Shown here: positions 53,964 through 62,971 of the stretch, in pieces
Layout of the letters: each line of letters opens with the position of its first letter
How positions within the stretch are numbered: the stretch's first letter is position 1
Assembly (NCBI RefSeq): GCF_000218485.1
Contig: NZ_AFPB01000089.1
Coordinates: forward strand, 113,371 to 177,370
DNA from: Aquimarina agarivorans
GTDB lineage: Bacteria > Bacteroidota > Bacteroidia > Flavobacteriales > Flavobacteriaceae
Length of the DNA: 64,000 nucleotides
Direction: 5' to 3'
The notes under the pieces: model-generated
Told to the model about the DNA's origin: nothing
Database searches by the model: none
The model's input: only the letters and a program-made list of their open reading frames with translations
Translations under genes and position numbers: made by a program

Positions 53964-54473
53964 TGATTTAAGTTAGTATTTCATTTAGACTTATTGCAAA
54001 TAGTTAGTTTAAGAAACGAAGGGCATGTCATCAGCAATACGCTTCTTATTGATAATAAGCTAAATATAATATTTTATTTATTTTTTGTTTGAAGAAACTA
54101 ATTTTATTTTTTAACAATGCACAGCCTTTTTAGATAAAAAAACGCCGTGTTTTTGAGCATTACTAAATTAATCCTATTATCAGATGGAAACTTTTTTCTT
54201 GTATAATCAAGAACAACTAAAAATTTTTAAAATAATGAATTCAAAAAAAATTCTTCCTTATTGGCGCCAGAAAATAACGTCTAACTGGCTGGACTACCCA
54301 ATAAATATTATAAAATATGTTCAATGCCTTTTAAGTAAAACCTTATTTTATTCTAGGCCAAGATTTACTTAATTTATAGGCACCGCCAAAAGGGTTTAAT
54401 CCCCTAAGGCTTGCCTTGAAATTTTAATGATATTTTCTTTAAATGCCTAGTGAGCTTGCTCCAAGGTAGTTTA
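53964..54473. other. Gene-poor stretch with an IS-end-like copy
   Basis: About 510 nt without a supported gene. A 62-residue ORF (54184-54372) runs through the IS-end-like copy at 54291 and has no recognisable domain. Confidence 0.5.
54291..54306 (+). repeat. IS-end-like sequence, copy 3
   Basis: GGACTACCCAATAAAT, preceded by CT to give TGGACTACC; 15 of 16 bases equal copy 2 at 43801, in the same orientation, about 10.5 kb away on the other side of the T6SS block. Confidence 0.55.
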
Positions 54474-55742
54474 CTAATCTTCCTTTTTCTCAAAATATCT
54501 AACATAATCTACCTTCATACTTGTACCATCAATAGCATCGGTAACTTCTCCTCCTATTCTCGCTTTTAGAATCGCTAAACTTAATAAGATGTTTGTTTTC
54601 GCATGACAAAGCTCATTATCTTCTTCTCTAATCAATTCTCCATCAAAATAGAATTTAAACTCAGTAGGAGTCCATAAAAATCCATAGGTATGGTAGTCTT
54701 TTGAAAAATCATCTCCTTCTTCCGTATCAAAATGAGCAAGTTCTACCCATTCCTTGTCTTTCAAATATTCTATTTTATAATTTGTAATTAGGTTATACCA
54801 TGTTTCAGTATTTTTTGTCCAGGCATTTGTAAACTGTATACACCCTATATCTACTGCTTTCTTAAATTTTAATGTAATCCATTTTTCTCCTTCAATCTGT
54901 GAGATCCATTCATTATTGGCTCCTCTAATTACTCCATCAACTACATTTTGTGCATCAGTACTTCTTTCTTCTTTAAATACATATTTCCCACTAGCGTCTA
55001 CTTTAACATTCTTTTTTGCTGCATGATTTACAAGCTCGCTATAGTTATCAGCATCTTGTGGACGTCTAGGGTTTTTCGGATATCCTTTTTCTGTTGGTGC
55101 ATACACAAAGATTTCTCCTATATTTATTTTTTTTCCATGCCTAGAAGAAATTCTTACTTTCTTTGTTTGTATTGGAGTTTCTAAAATATGAGAATAACTG
55201 TCTTTAGGAATTTTACTTCCAAAGAAAAAAGGTTTTGGATCATCTTCATGATGCCCATATTCATCTTTATCCGTCCAATTATGAATATTCGTGTTTACTT
55301 TATTGGGGTAATGCCCTTCATTAACATCTAACTCAAAAGCTTTTTCTCCTTCTGGCACACCATTTTTAGGCCACATCCAAAAAGAATTGTTCGTTCCCGT
55401 AGCTCCTGCATATTTGTATTTAGCCTCAAAATAACCATATCCAAAATCTTCTTTCGTCCAAATATTTCCACAGGTCCAATCTTGACCTCCTCTACTTTCT
55501 TTCTTCGCTTTTAGTTCTAAAATACCATCATGTACTTCTGCATTTTCTCTCCAACGACTACATAATACATATGCTCCTCCTGATTTAGAATTTTGAGAAT
55601 GCCAACGTTGGTCTAAGTCAGCATCAGTACCATTAAACTCTTCACTCCAGCTTAATTCATAATTTTCTTCTATTTCTTTTGGTAGTTGTGCCCAACTAGA
55701 AACAACAGCAAACATAGATATTAGGATTGTAATCTTTTTCAT
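54474..55742 (-). CDS. GH16 glycoside hydrolase with a nested discoidin-like domain
   Basis: The 422-residue protein has a signal peptide (to about Gln19) and a GH16 domain that starts YELSWSEEFNG. The catalytic motif FELDVNEGHY has E137, D139 and E142 (ExDxxE, agarase/carrageenase-like bulge). Residues ~175-345 interrupt the fold with an F5/8 discoidin-like module (NVVDGVIRGANNEWIS ... WITLKFKKAVDIGCIQF ... NYKIEYLKDKEWVELA). After it GH16 resumes: DYHTYGFLWTPTEFKFYFDG and SMKVDYVRYFE. Likely an exported galactanase. It lies 6 nt after the GH117 gene. Confidence 0.85.
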   Translation of the reverse strand: MKKITILISMFAVVSSWAQLPKEIEENYELSWSEEFNGTDADLDQRWHSQNSKSGGAYVLCSRWRENAEVHDGILELKAKKESRGGQDWTCGNIWTKEDFGYGYFEAKYKYAGATGTNNSFWMWPKNGVPEGEKAFELDVNEGHYPNKVNTNIHNWTDKDEYGHHEDDPKPFFFGSKIPKDSYSHILETPIQTKKVRISSRHGKKINIGEIFVYAPTEKGYPKNPRRPQDADNYSELVNHAAKKNVKVDASGKYVFKEERSTDAQNVVDGVIRGANNEWISQIEGEKWITLKFKKAVDIGCIQFTNAWTKNTETWYNLITNYKIEYLKDKEWVELAHFDTEEGDDFSKDYHTYGFLWTPTEFKFYFDGELIREEDNELCHAKTNILLSLAILKARIGGEVTDAIDGTSMKVDYVRYFEKKED

Positions 55743-55748
55743 AATAAA

Positions 55749-57080
55749 TTATTTTGAACTTAAAATTTTAGTATTACTAGTATTGATTCTTTCAATTTGA
55801 TTTTTACTTAAAGATTTTGAAAAGAACACCTCTTTTTTGAACTTGGTTTGTGTCTGCTTTAACTTAAGATCTTTAACATCTAAACTTAAATCACAATCAA
55901 ACCTTCCAAGAATAGTATGATCCTTACTCCAATCATCAGCGGCATTATCAAAATGCGATAGCCCCCAAGTAATTCCCCTACCATTTCCATTACTATCGAA
56001 TGCGTCTGGTACACAAGGGCCTGCTGCTATAGGCAATAAAGCCGTTACCGAAGCAACACTAAAATTGACACCATCAGGCGCATACTGAATGGTATTAGCT
56101 TCATTACCATTTCGAGTAGCTATGGTTGCGATTCCCTCTTCAAAAGGAAAATATGCAGTTTCATGACTAGAATTTAATATTGGATTTAATGGATGTTTTT
56201 TAAAAGGACCTAAAGGATTATCTGCTATGGCTAAACCATTTACACATAAATAATCTGGTCGATCTCCAAAGGCCGCTTTGTAGTACAAATAGATTTTTCC
56301 TTTGTATACCAATGGATAAGGATCGTGAATTGAAAATTGATCCCACGTTCCTGGTTTTCCATTTTCAACTACAATTTTATTTAATGGTGTCCATGGTCCA
56401 TCTGGAGAGTCGGCATACGAAACGGTCACAGGGCAGTGATCTCCTTTTTTACCACTAGCTTCCATAAATCCCTGATAGTACAGATAGTACTTTCCCTTAA
56501 ATTTTAAAACATCTGGAGTAGCTACTGATCGCCATCCCACTAAAGGTTTAGAAGGGCGTGATACCGCTAAACCTTGCTCTTCCCAAGTAAATCCATCTTT
56601 ACTGGTAGCGTACCATATTTCACATAAATCCCAATCTGCTGAAGGAATTTCATCTGTAGATAAATGTGCATTTCCGTAACCTACTGGTGGGTATTTTGTG
56701 TGCCTTTTAGTATACCAAACGTAGTATTTTCCATTTTCAATTATGACTTTAGAAGGATCACGTCTAGAAATAGTTCCATCTCCACCATTATAATCAAATC
56801 CTTTCAACTGTGTATATGCAAAACTTGTAAACAACTCATTATCTTCTGGACGAGGTGTTTTATAATCTGTATATAAGCGTTTCATCGCTTTACTTAAAGG
56901 ACGATCAGGCATTGACTGTGGAATATCCCAAGGGAAACCACCGTAATCTTTTTTCTTTTCTAAAGAAGATATCTCTTGCTCTGTTGATTTACTTTTTTCG
57001 TTTATTTCTTTTCCTCCAGAATCGCATGAAATCAATTGAATTGACACGATCAAAGCAAAAACGATTTTAACTATCTTCAT
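55749..57080 (-). CDS. GH117-family alpha-1,3-(3,6-anhydro)-galactosidase-like lipoprotein
   Basis: The 443-residue protein has a lipobox (QLISC, Cys19), then a five-bladed propeller with the order of GH117 enzymes: ISRRDPSKVIIENGKYYVWY, EIWYATSKDGFTWEEQG, VATPDVLKFKGKYYLYYQG, FSIHDPYPLVYKGKIYLYYK, GLAIADNPLGPF, SSHETAYFPFEEGIATI and GITWGLSHFDN. GH117 enzymes release 3,6-anhydro-L-galactose from the non-reducing end of agar oligosaccharides; related subgroups act on other sugars, so the exact substrate is inferred. It is in the operon with GH16 and GH2. Confidence 0.85.
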   Translation of the reverse strand: MKIVKIVFALIVSIQLISCDSGGKEINEKSKSTEQEISSLEKKKDYGGFPWDIPQSMPDRPLSKAMKRLYTDYKTPRPEDNELFTSFAYTQLKGFDYNGGDGTISRRDPSKVIIENGKYYVWYTKRHTKYPPVGYGNAHLSTDEIPSADWDLCEIWYATSKDGFTWEEQGLAVSRPSKPLVGWRSVATPDVLKFKGKYYLYYQGFMEASGKKGDHCPVTVSYADSPDGPWTPLNKIVVENGKPGTWDQFSIHDPYPLVYKGKIYLYYKAAFGDRPDYLCVNGLAIADNPLGPFKKHPLNPILNSSHETAYFPFEEGIATIATRNGNEANTIQYAPDGVNFSVASVTALLPIAAGPCVPDAFDSNGNGRGITWGLSHFDNAADDWSKDHTILGRFDCDLSLDVKDLKLKQTQTKFKKEVFFSKSLSKNQIERINTSNTKILSSK

Positions 57081-57161
57081 TATTTTGATTTTAGTTTACT
57101 ACTATTTATCCAATATATTTTCTCAACCAAAAATTTAAGATTAAGGTTTTATAGGCTCTAG

Positions 57162-58874
57162 TTACCAATTTTTATTTATCTCTTGAATTTGATAATATGC
57201 CTTTTTCTTTTCTCTATTTTCGCTTACCACTCCCCATTCTCTAAAACCAGATTTTGGTGTTCCTTTATAGTTACTTCGGTAATCATTATAAGACCATAGA
57301 GATACCCCTACTAAATAAGGAAGCTCCTTCAATTTTTTCAAATCTGCTATCAACTCTTCTGAGAATTCAGAATCTGGAGCAGGGCCTATTTGAGATCTTC
57401 CTATTTCGGACATAAAAATGGGTTTCCCTGGAAACTTCTCATGTGTTTTAGTGACAGCCTTAACAGCATCTCCGTAAGAATTGATACAAATAAAATCCAG
57501 TTTTTCAAATGGCTCATTTGTCAAATCTGAATTTTTACCATATGTAGTAAGACTTACATAAGTCTTTAAACGTGTTTGATCTAATTCTTCAACATAATCC
57601 AACATCGAATTGATATATTCATATTGATCTTTAGTAAGTGTTTTATCTTCCCACTCACCTTCTGGGTCTCTTAGTTCGTTACCTACACTCCAACCTATTA
57701 CAGAAGGGTGATTAAAATCTCTTTCGATCATTTCACGCATCCACTTTTTTGCAAGAGGACTATCCTTAAAAGTTTGTGGATCATCATCACCCCATACTGG
57801 TATTTCTTGAATTAAAAGATACCCTTCTCTATCGCAAAAATCCAAAAGGGTCTTGGATAGTGGAGCATGCATTAATCTAGAAAATCGTCCCCCTAAAGCT
57901 TTAATATCTTTCATATCAGCTTCTACAATATGTTTAGGTTCTGTATTTCCATATTTTGGATGATCATGAACTCTATTTAGTCCATTTTCACGTAATAGTT
58001 TATTATTTAAAAAAAGCTGTTCTCCTCTAGCTTCAATTTTTCGAATTCCAAAATTATCTGTAAGTGTGTGGACTATTTTTCCATTAACCTTTAGTTTTGA
58101 AGTTAATTTATACAAGTTAGGATGGTCTAAATCCCATAGCTTATAAAGGCTTAAATCTGCAGGGTAACTCATTTTAGTTTCTATAGTACCCAATGAAGAA
58201 ATCGTAACAGGTACCTCACCCAGTAATGTTCCATCTATATAGGACATCACTTTCACTTCATTATTCTCATTACTAAGGTTTTCTATAGCATGTTTAATTA
58301 CAAAAGAAACTTGTCCCTTCTCAAAATCAGGTGTTGCATCTATGTGTTGATATTTCATTCTAGCTTTATCAAATGCTTCCAATGAAACAGTACGACTAAT
58401 ACCACCCCAAGCCCACCAAGCTCCACGTTTGTAGGAATTATCAGCCATCACAACTAATTCATTAGGTTGATCTGGTAATAATTCTTGATTAATATTGAAT
58501 TCAAATGGGGTATAACCACCAACATGTTTTCCTAATAATTTTCCATTCAACCAAACTTTTGCTGTTTGATATACCGCTCCAAAATGGATTTGAATATGTC
58601 TATCCGACCAAGAGCTAGGCACTTCAAAAGTACGTTTGTAAAATGCTTTTCCGCTATACGTACTGTACTTTTCTTTAGTATCCCAATTCCCCGGAACTAC
58701 AATAGAATCCCATTCTTTTATTGCTTTTTGTTGTTCATAGGTTTCAACATCTTTGGAAGCTAAAAATTGCCAAGTACCATCTAAAGATATTTTAGTATCT
58801 ATGGGTTCACTAGCACATGATAATAGGCTACTAAAGATGAAAAAGCTTAAAAATAACTTATAAAAATAATCCAT
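57162..58874 (-). CDS. GH2-family beta-galactosidase/glucuronidase-like lipoprotein
   Basis: The 570-residue protein has a signal peptide with a lipobox-like SLLSC (Cys20), and GH2 N-terminal jelly roll (SLDGTWQFLASKD, WDSIVVPGNWDTKEKYSTYSG with VPGNWD), then an Ig-like domain and a TIM barrel. Acid/base Glu lies in SVGNELRDPEGEW and the nucleophile Glu in PIFMSEIGRS. It is short, lacking the extra C-terminal domains of LacZ. It probably removes beta-linked galactose units from galactan oligosaccharides in the periplasm. Confidence 0.88.
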   Translation of the reverse strand: MDYFYKLFLSFFIFSSLLSCASEPIDTKISLDGTWQFLASKDVETYEQQKAIKEWDSIVVPGNWDTKEKYSTYSGKAFYKRTFEVPSSWSDRHIQIHFGAVYQTAKVWLNGKLLGKHVGGYTPFEFNINQELLPDQPNELVVMADNSYKRGAWWAWGGISRTVSLEAFDKARMKYQHIDATPDFEKGQVSFVIKHAIENLSNENNEVKVMSYIDGTLLGEVPVTISSLGTIETKMSYPADLSLYKLWDLDHPNLYKLTSKLKVNGKIVHTLTDNFGIRKIEARGEQLFLNNKLLRENGLNRVHDHPKYGNTEPKHIVEADMKDIKALGGRFSRLMHAPLSKTLLDFCDREGYLLIQEIPVWGDDDPQTFKDSPLAKKWMREMIERDFNHPSVIGWSVGNELRDPEGEWEDKTLTKDQYEYINSMLDYVEELDQTRLKTYVSLTTYGKNSDLTNEPFEKLDFICINSYGDAVKAVTKTHEKFPGKPIFMSEIGRSQIGPAPDSEFSEELIADLKKLKELPYLVGVSLWSYNDYRSNYKGTPKSGFREWGVVSENREKKKAYYQIQEINKNW

Positions 58875-58886
58875 TTTAATATTAAA

Positions 58887-61166
58887 TTATGCTACAAAAA
58901 CCTCAAATAATGCAGCCGGAACTGATTTTGAAGGGTGTTCTAGCTTTATACGTAATCCTTTGGTATTAATTGATTCTTCCAATATTATAGTATTAATAGT
59001 TTGGTAATTCCCTTGCTTTTCGAAAAGTAAATCACCCTCTGCACTATATATTTTATAGGTATTGATACAAAAAGGGATGATATCTTCTGGGTGTCCATAT
59101 TGTACCGTCTCCATCGCATGATCGTAATCTGTATCGAAAAATAGTTTTATTTGATTAATCGTCTGTAATTCATCCCATTCAATATTTATTTCTGGAGTAT
59201 TATCTGTTAAATCTGCTACCCAAGCATTGGTACCTTTCCATGGTCTTACATAACCATTTCCAAGGTTTGCTGCTTCATAAATCTCCAAAGGAGGCGAAAT
59301 ACTTAAGCTAATATTTTTCCCTTCAGGTCTTCTATTAGGAATCCAAAATTCAAAAGCATCAACACCAATACCATCTGGAGGTGTTTGTTTCCCTGTATTA
59401 GATACTTTTTTGTTTACTCCATTAAAGGCAGTCATTATACCTGTAATTAATTGATCACTTTCTTGTAATTCTAACTTCTCATTCGCCATAAATGTGACAA
59501 AAGCATAGCTGCTTTCTGATATTATAGCTTCAAAACTAAATTCTATGGTTTGTTCTCCCTTTTCAATGGAAATTATTTTTTGTTCTAATATAATTTCAGG
59601 AGTATAATTATGGGCTAACTCTGATGTACGTAATTGCACTTCTAATTGAGTCGCTTCTTTTGCTTTTATAGTTACTTTAAAACTATACTTTGTATTTACT
59701 TTTAAAGGCAATAGTTGTGCTACAGAAACATCAAGTGGTAACCAATTACCATTAGTTTCTATTTGAAAAAGCTTTAATGTAGAACTTGCCTCAACAGTAG
59801 CTTTGTTCAACAAATTGCTTTTGGCTTGTATAGGAACATTACAAATACTTTGCCCATCAATATTCAATTGATTTTGAAGTGTTTTTATTCTTCCATCTTC
59901 CAGGATTTGTGCTGGCAGTACCTTTTCTGAAGTACACATAGCCGCTGCTGTACCAACTGCTTGAGCTCCAAATCCACAAGTTAACATAACTCGAGTAGAT
60001 CCAAAAGCAACATGCGAAGCACTGATAATACGTCCCGCTAAGAATAGATTATTAATATTCTTGCTTACAAAGCTTCTGTAAGGGATATCATATACTCCTT
60101 TAGAATGCCATTGAGTACAACCAGAAAGCTCGCTATAAATTCCATCAGCAGGATGCAAATCTAGTGCCCACCCTCCAAATGCAATAGCATCATCAAAGAC
60201 TTCTTGACCTAAAACATCTTGTTGCTTCATCATATAAAGCCCATCAAAACGACGACTTTCACGCTTTCCTGGAACGTTAGCAACCCACTCTAAGTCTAGA
60301 TTTTCTACATCATCGAATTCACCAGAGTTTTTAATGTAATTCCATACCCCATAAATTACTTTCCAAAGTTCCCATTTGATTTCTTCAGTTTCATGGATAG
60401 TATCTTTTCTTCCTCCAAATTCGAACCACCAAAAATTACATCCTTTATGGTTCTTTCGAATCAATTTATGACGTGGTATATCGTTAATATCTTGTAATGC
60501 ATATGAAGGTGCTACATATTTTACAGACTTATCAGATTCTTTACTATAGAAAAACATGGAGTGTCCTAATAACTGACCGTAAGATTCATCTGGGGCGAAA
60601 AGCTCCCCGAATTCTTCTTTCGACTCTGCTCCAATTCTAAAACTTGCTCCCGATTTGAAACCTACAATTCCATCTCCCGAAGCATCACAAAATAGCGGCG
60701 CTTCTATATCATATTCTGTAGAATTTTGGCTATTAAAAGCTTTAACAGATTTAATAGTGTGATCATCTGATTTTTTAACATCACTAACTGCGGTATTTAA
60801 TAGTAATGTAATATTAGGTTCGTTTATTACTTTTTCTAATAAAACAGTATCGAAAATAATAGGATTTCCTTCTCTATTTCGATATAAATTTTCTACCATA
60901 ATCTCATCGATAAGACCTCCTTCACGAGACCATCGATTGTTATTACCCATATGTGAAGTTGCTCCTAAAGCCCATAATCGAACTTCCGAAGAAGCGTTCC
61001 CTCCTAATACAGGTCGATCTTGAATTAAAACAGTTTTTGTTCCTTTTCTTGCAGCAGATATAGCAGCACATACACCAGCTAAACCACCACCTACTACTAC
61101 AAAATCAGCACTATACTTTTCAATTTTGTTTTCTCTACCTTTTTGACTAAATGCTTCTGTAATCAT
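58887..61166 (-). CDS. FAD-dependent oxidoreductase (FAD_oxidored family) with C-terminal beta domain
   Basis: The 759-residue protein has a GxGxxG dinucleotide motif (VVVGGGLAGVCAAISAARKG), PVLGGNASSEVRLWALGATS and GRIISASHVAFGSTRVM, the pattern of the FAD_oxidored family often found in sugar utilisation loci. Residues ~470-759 form beta-sandwich regions that may bind sugar. No signal peptide is visible. The electron acceptor and sugar substrate are unknown; an oxidative step on galactose or anhydrogalactose units is a reasonable guess from the neighbours. It is 12 nt from GH2 and 6 nt from the symporter gene. Confidence 0.8.
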   Translation of the reverse strand: MITEAFSQKGRENKIEKYSADFVVVGGGLAGVCAAISAARKGTKTVLIQDRPVLGGNASSEVRLWALGATSHMGNNNRWSREGGLIDEIMVENLYRNREGNPIIFDTVLLEKVINEPNITLLLNTAVSDVKKSDDHTIKSVKAFNSQNSTEYDIEAPLFCDASGDGIVGFKSGASFRIGAESKEEFGELFAPDESYGQLLGHSMFFYSKESDKSVKYVAPSYALQDINDIPRHKLIRKNHKGCNFWWFEFGGRKDTIHETEEIKWELWKVIYGVWNYIKNSGEFDDVENLDLEWVANVPGKRESRRFDGLYMMKQQDVLGQEVFDDAIAFGGWALDLHPADGIYSELSGCTQWHSKGVYDIPYRSFVSKNINNLFLAGRIISASHVAFGSTRVMLTCGFGAQAVGTAAAMCTSEKVLPAQILEDGRIKTLQNQLNIDGQSICNVPIQAKSNLLNKATVEASSTLKLFQIETNGNWLPLDVSVAQLLPLKVNTKYSFKVTIKAKEATQLEVQLRTSELAHNYTPEIILEQKIISIEKGEQTIEFSFEAIISESSYAFVTFMANEKLELQESDQLITGIMTAFNGVNKKVSNTGKQTPPDGIGVDAFEFWIPNRRPEGKNISLSISPPLEIYEAANLGNGYVRPWKGTNAWVADLTDNTPEINIEWDELQTINQIKLFFDTDYDHAMETVQYGHPEDIIPFCINTYKIYSAEGDLLFEKQGNYQTINTIILEESINTKGLRIKLEHPSKSVPAALFEVFVA

Positions 61167-61172
61167 TATTTT

Positions 61173-62819
61173 TTAGCTTTCTTCTTTATTTTTATAAATA
61201 ACAAAAAGTCCTAGTAATAATACAATACTTCCTATTATTGCAATCGTGATTTTTTCTGCATCAGCAAAAAATGTAAGTATTAAAATAAGCAATCCTATTG
61301 CACCAATTCCTAATCCTATAACACGACCTCCTCTTTTATTTCCTTCATTAGAACTTTCAGATTCTTCATCAGTAGAAGAATCATTAATTACTTTATTTGT
61401 AACAGGAGCTACAAATCCTTTAAAATAATTTATTAATTCTATAATTATCAGCAATACCATTGGGATTCCTACTCCCATTGACATTTCTGTAGTTCTATCT
61501 AATGTAATCCCTAAAATTGATGGGGCTAAAAACTTAAAAAAAGCATTTATCAAAAGAGAAATAATAGTAACTAACACCGTAGTCTTTCCCATTGATCTTT
61601 TAGAAAACAAAGCCCATAGTGGCGGTAAAAACATAGCTGCTCCAGTCAAAGCCGCAATACTCATAACCACTTCTACTATTCCTCCCATTAAAGGAACTAA
61701 TAATGCTACAAAAATGGTTAATAAACCAAGTATTACTGTAGCTAATCTTCCTACTTTAACAAGCTTTTCGTTAGAAGAATTAGGAAACAATAGTCTATAA
61801 ATATCATTTGTTATAACTCCTGCGGATATATTCAAGGTTGTGTTTACTGAACTTGAAGTTGCAAATACCATACCTCCTAACATTAATCCTAACATTCCTA
61901 CGGGCATTACTTCTTTACACATTAATAAATAAGCGCCTTCATCTGCCAAATTTGTTAAATCGGGATTTAACACTCTATAAATCATTGGCGGTAACATCCA
62001 AATTAGCGGACTTATGGTATATAAACCTCCAAAAAGCCATCCTACTTTTTTGGCATCTTTAGGAGTAGCTACACTAGTATAGCGTTGAACATACGCCCAA
62101 TTTCCTGCAATAAAAAACAAATTATACAATCCAAATGCTATCAAAAAAGGCACTGAATATTCTTCATTTACTAGATTAAAAAAGTTTTCTGGAGCCTTTT
62201 CTATAAACAAATCAATTCCTCCTACCTTTTTAAATGACAGTGGTAATACTATAAATACTGCTGCGGTCAATACTACAAATTGAAGAACGTCTGTTACTAT
62301 TACCGCCCAAAGCCCACCTATTGCAGTATAAATCAAGATCAAAACACCTAATACGATAATACTTGTGGTAATAGGAATACCTGTGGAGACTTCAACAATT
62401 TTTGCTACGGGATATAAAAATGCCCCTGTAGTAAATAAGGATACGAATAAAAATAAATAGGTATACACTTTTTGTGTTTGTAAGCCCAAACGTTTCGTAA
62501 TAAATGAGGCTACTGTTATCTCTTTAGTTTTTTGCCATTTAGGAGCTATAAAAAAACCAATAATGATTCCTGCTATTGCCATAGTCCACTGAATAGAAAT
62601 GGCTACCCAACCACTCGAATAGGCTATAGATCCCCACACAACAAAAGTTCCTGCTGAGAAAAAACTCATAAAGAGAGACAATCCACTCATCCACCATGGT
62701 AAAGCACCTCCCGCTGCAAAAAATGAACTAACATCTTTTCCCGACTTTGAAAAACTAATTCCGCACACAAAAATGAGTACGGTAAAAAGTAGAATAACAA
62801 TAATATCAATAGAATTCAT
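61173..62819 (-). CDS. Sodium/solute symporter (SSS family)
   Basis: The 548-residue membrane protein has about 13 helices and SSS features: SFFAAGGALPWWMSGLSLFM, FFSAGTFVVWG, IYTAIGGLWAVIVTDVLQF (the SSS signature region), and SVNTTLNISAGVITNDIYR. The C-terminus has a charged loop (SSTDEESESSNEG) then two more helices. SSS members in this type of locus import mono- or disaccharides with Na+. It is the first gene of the five-gene minus-strand operon, divergent from the LacI gene. Confidence 0.9.
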   Translation of the reverse strand: MNSIDIIVILLFTVLIFVCGISFSKSGKDVSSFFAAGGALPWWMSGLSLFMSFFSAGTFVVWGSIAYSSGWVAISIQWTMAIAGIIIGFFIAPKWQKTKEITVASFITKRLGLQTQKVYTYLFLFVSLFTTGAFLYPVAKIVEVSTGIPITTSIIVLGVLILIYTAIGGLWAVIVTDVLQFVVLTAAVFIVLPLSFKKVGGIDLFIEKAPENFFNLVNEEYSVPFLIAFGLYNLFFIAGNWAYVQRYTSVATPKDAKKVGWLFGGLYTISPLIWMLPPMIYRVLNPDLTNLADEGAYLLMCKEVMPVGMLGLMLGGMVFATSSSVNTTLNISAGVITNDIYRLLFPNSSNEKLVKVGRLATVILGLLTIFVALLVPLMGGIVEVVMSIAALTGAAMFLPPLWALFSKRSMGKTTVLVTIISLLINAFFKFLAPSILGITLDRTTEMSMGVGIPMVLLIIIELINYFKGFVAPVTNKVINDSSTDEESESSNEGNKRGGRVIGLGIGAIGLLILILTFFADAEKITIAIIGSIVLLLGLFVIYKNKEES

Positions 62820-62888
62820 GTATACTTATTTATGACAATTTAATAAGTTTAAAAATGAACTTATATCGTTTTCGTGATTAAAGTTACC

Positions 62889-62931
62889 GGAAACGTTTCT
62901 GAAAACGTTATTTTTTTTCGGAAACGTTTTT
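62889..62931. promoter_or_regulatory. Three LacI-type operator cores (AACGTT) in the divergent promoter region
   Basis: GGAAACGTTTCT (62889-62900), GAAAACGTTATT (62901-62912) and GGAAACGTTTTT (62920-62931) share the palindromic core AACGTT; centres are 12 and 19 bp apart. The third lies just upstream of the lacI-like gene's -7 element (62940-62947), where a -33 box would be. LacI-family regulators bind such sites. Confidence 0.75.
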
Positions 62932-62938
62932 TATTTTT

Positions 62939-62960
62939 CTAACTTTGAAATCAAAGTTAG
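62939..62960 (+). promoter_or_regulatory. -7 element and perfect 10-bp inverted repeat before the LacI gene
   Basis: TAACTTTG (62940-62947) matches TAnnTTTG perfectly. It is embedded in the inverted repeat CTAACTTTGA-AA-TCAAAGTTAG (62939-62960). The predicted start of transcription (about 62953) leaves a leader of about 20 nt before the ATG at 62972, and the second arm of the repeat falls at the 5' end of the RNA. Confidence 0.65.
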
Positions 62961-62971
62961 TTTCCTTTTTC

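Noticed and set aside
54184..54372. 62-residue ORF before the GH16 gene
   Set aside because: It runs through an IS-end-like repeat and contains no known domain.
62945..62971. TTG start of the LacI regulator frame
   Set aside because: The codon lies inside the -7 promoter element, and the ATG at 62972 gives the normal LacI N-terminus.
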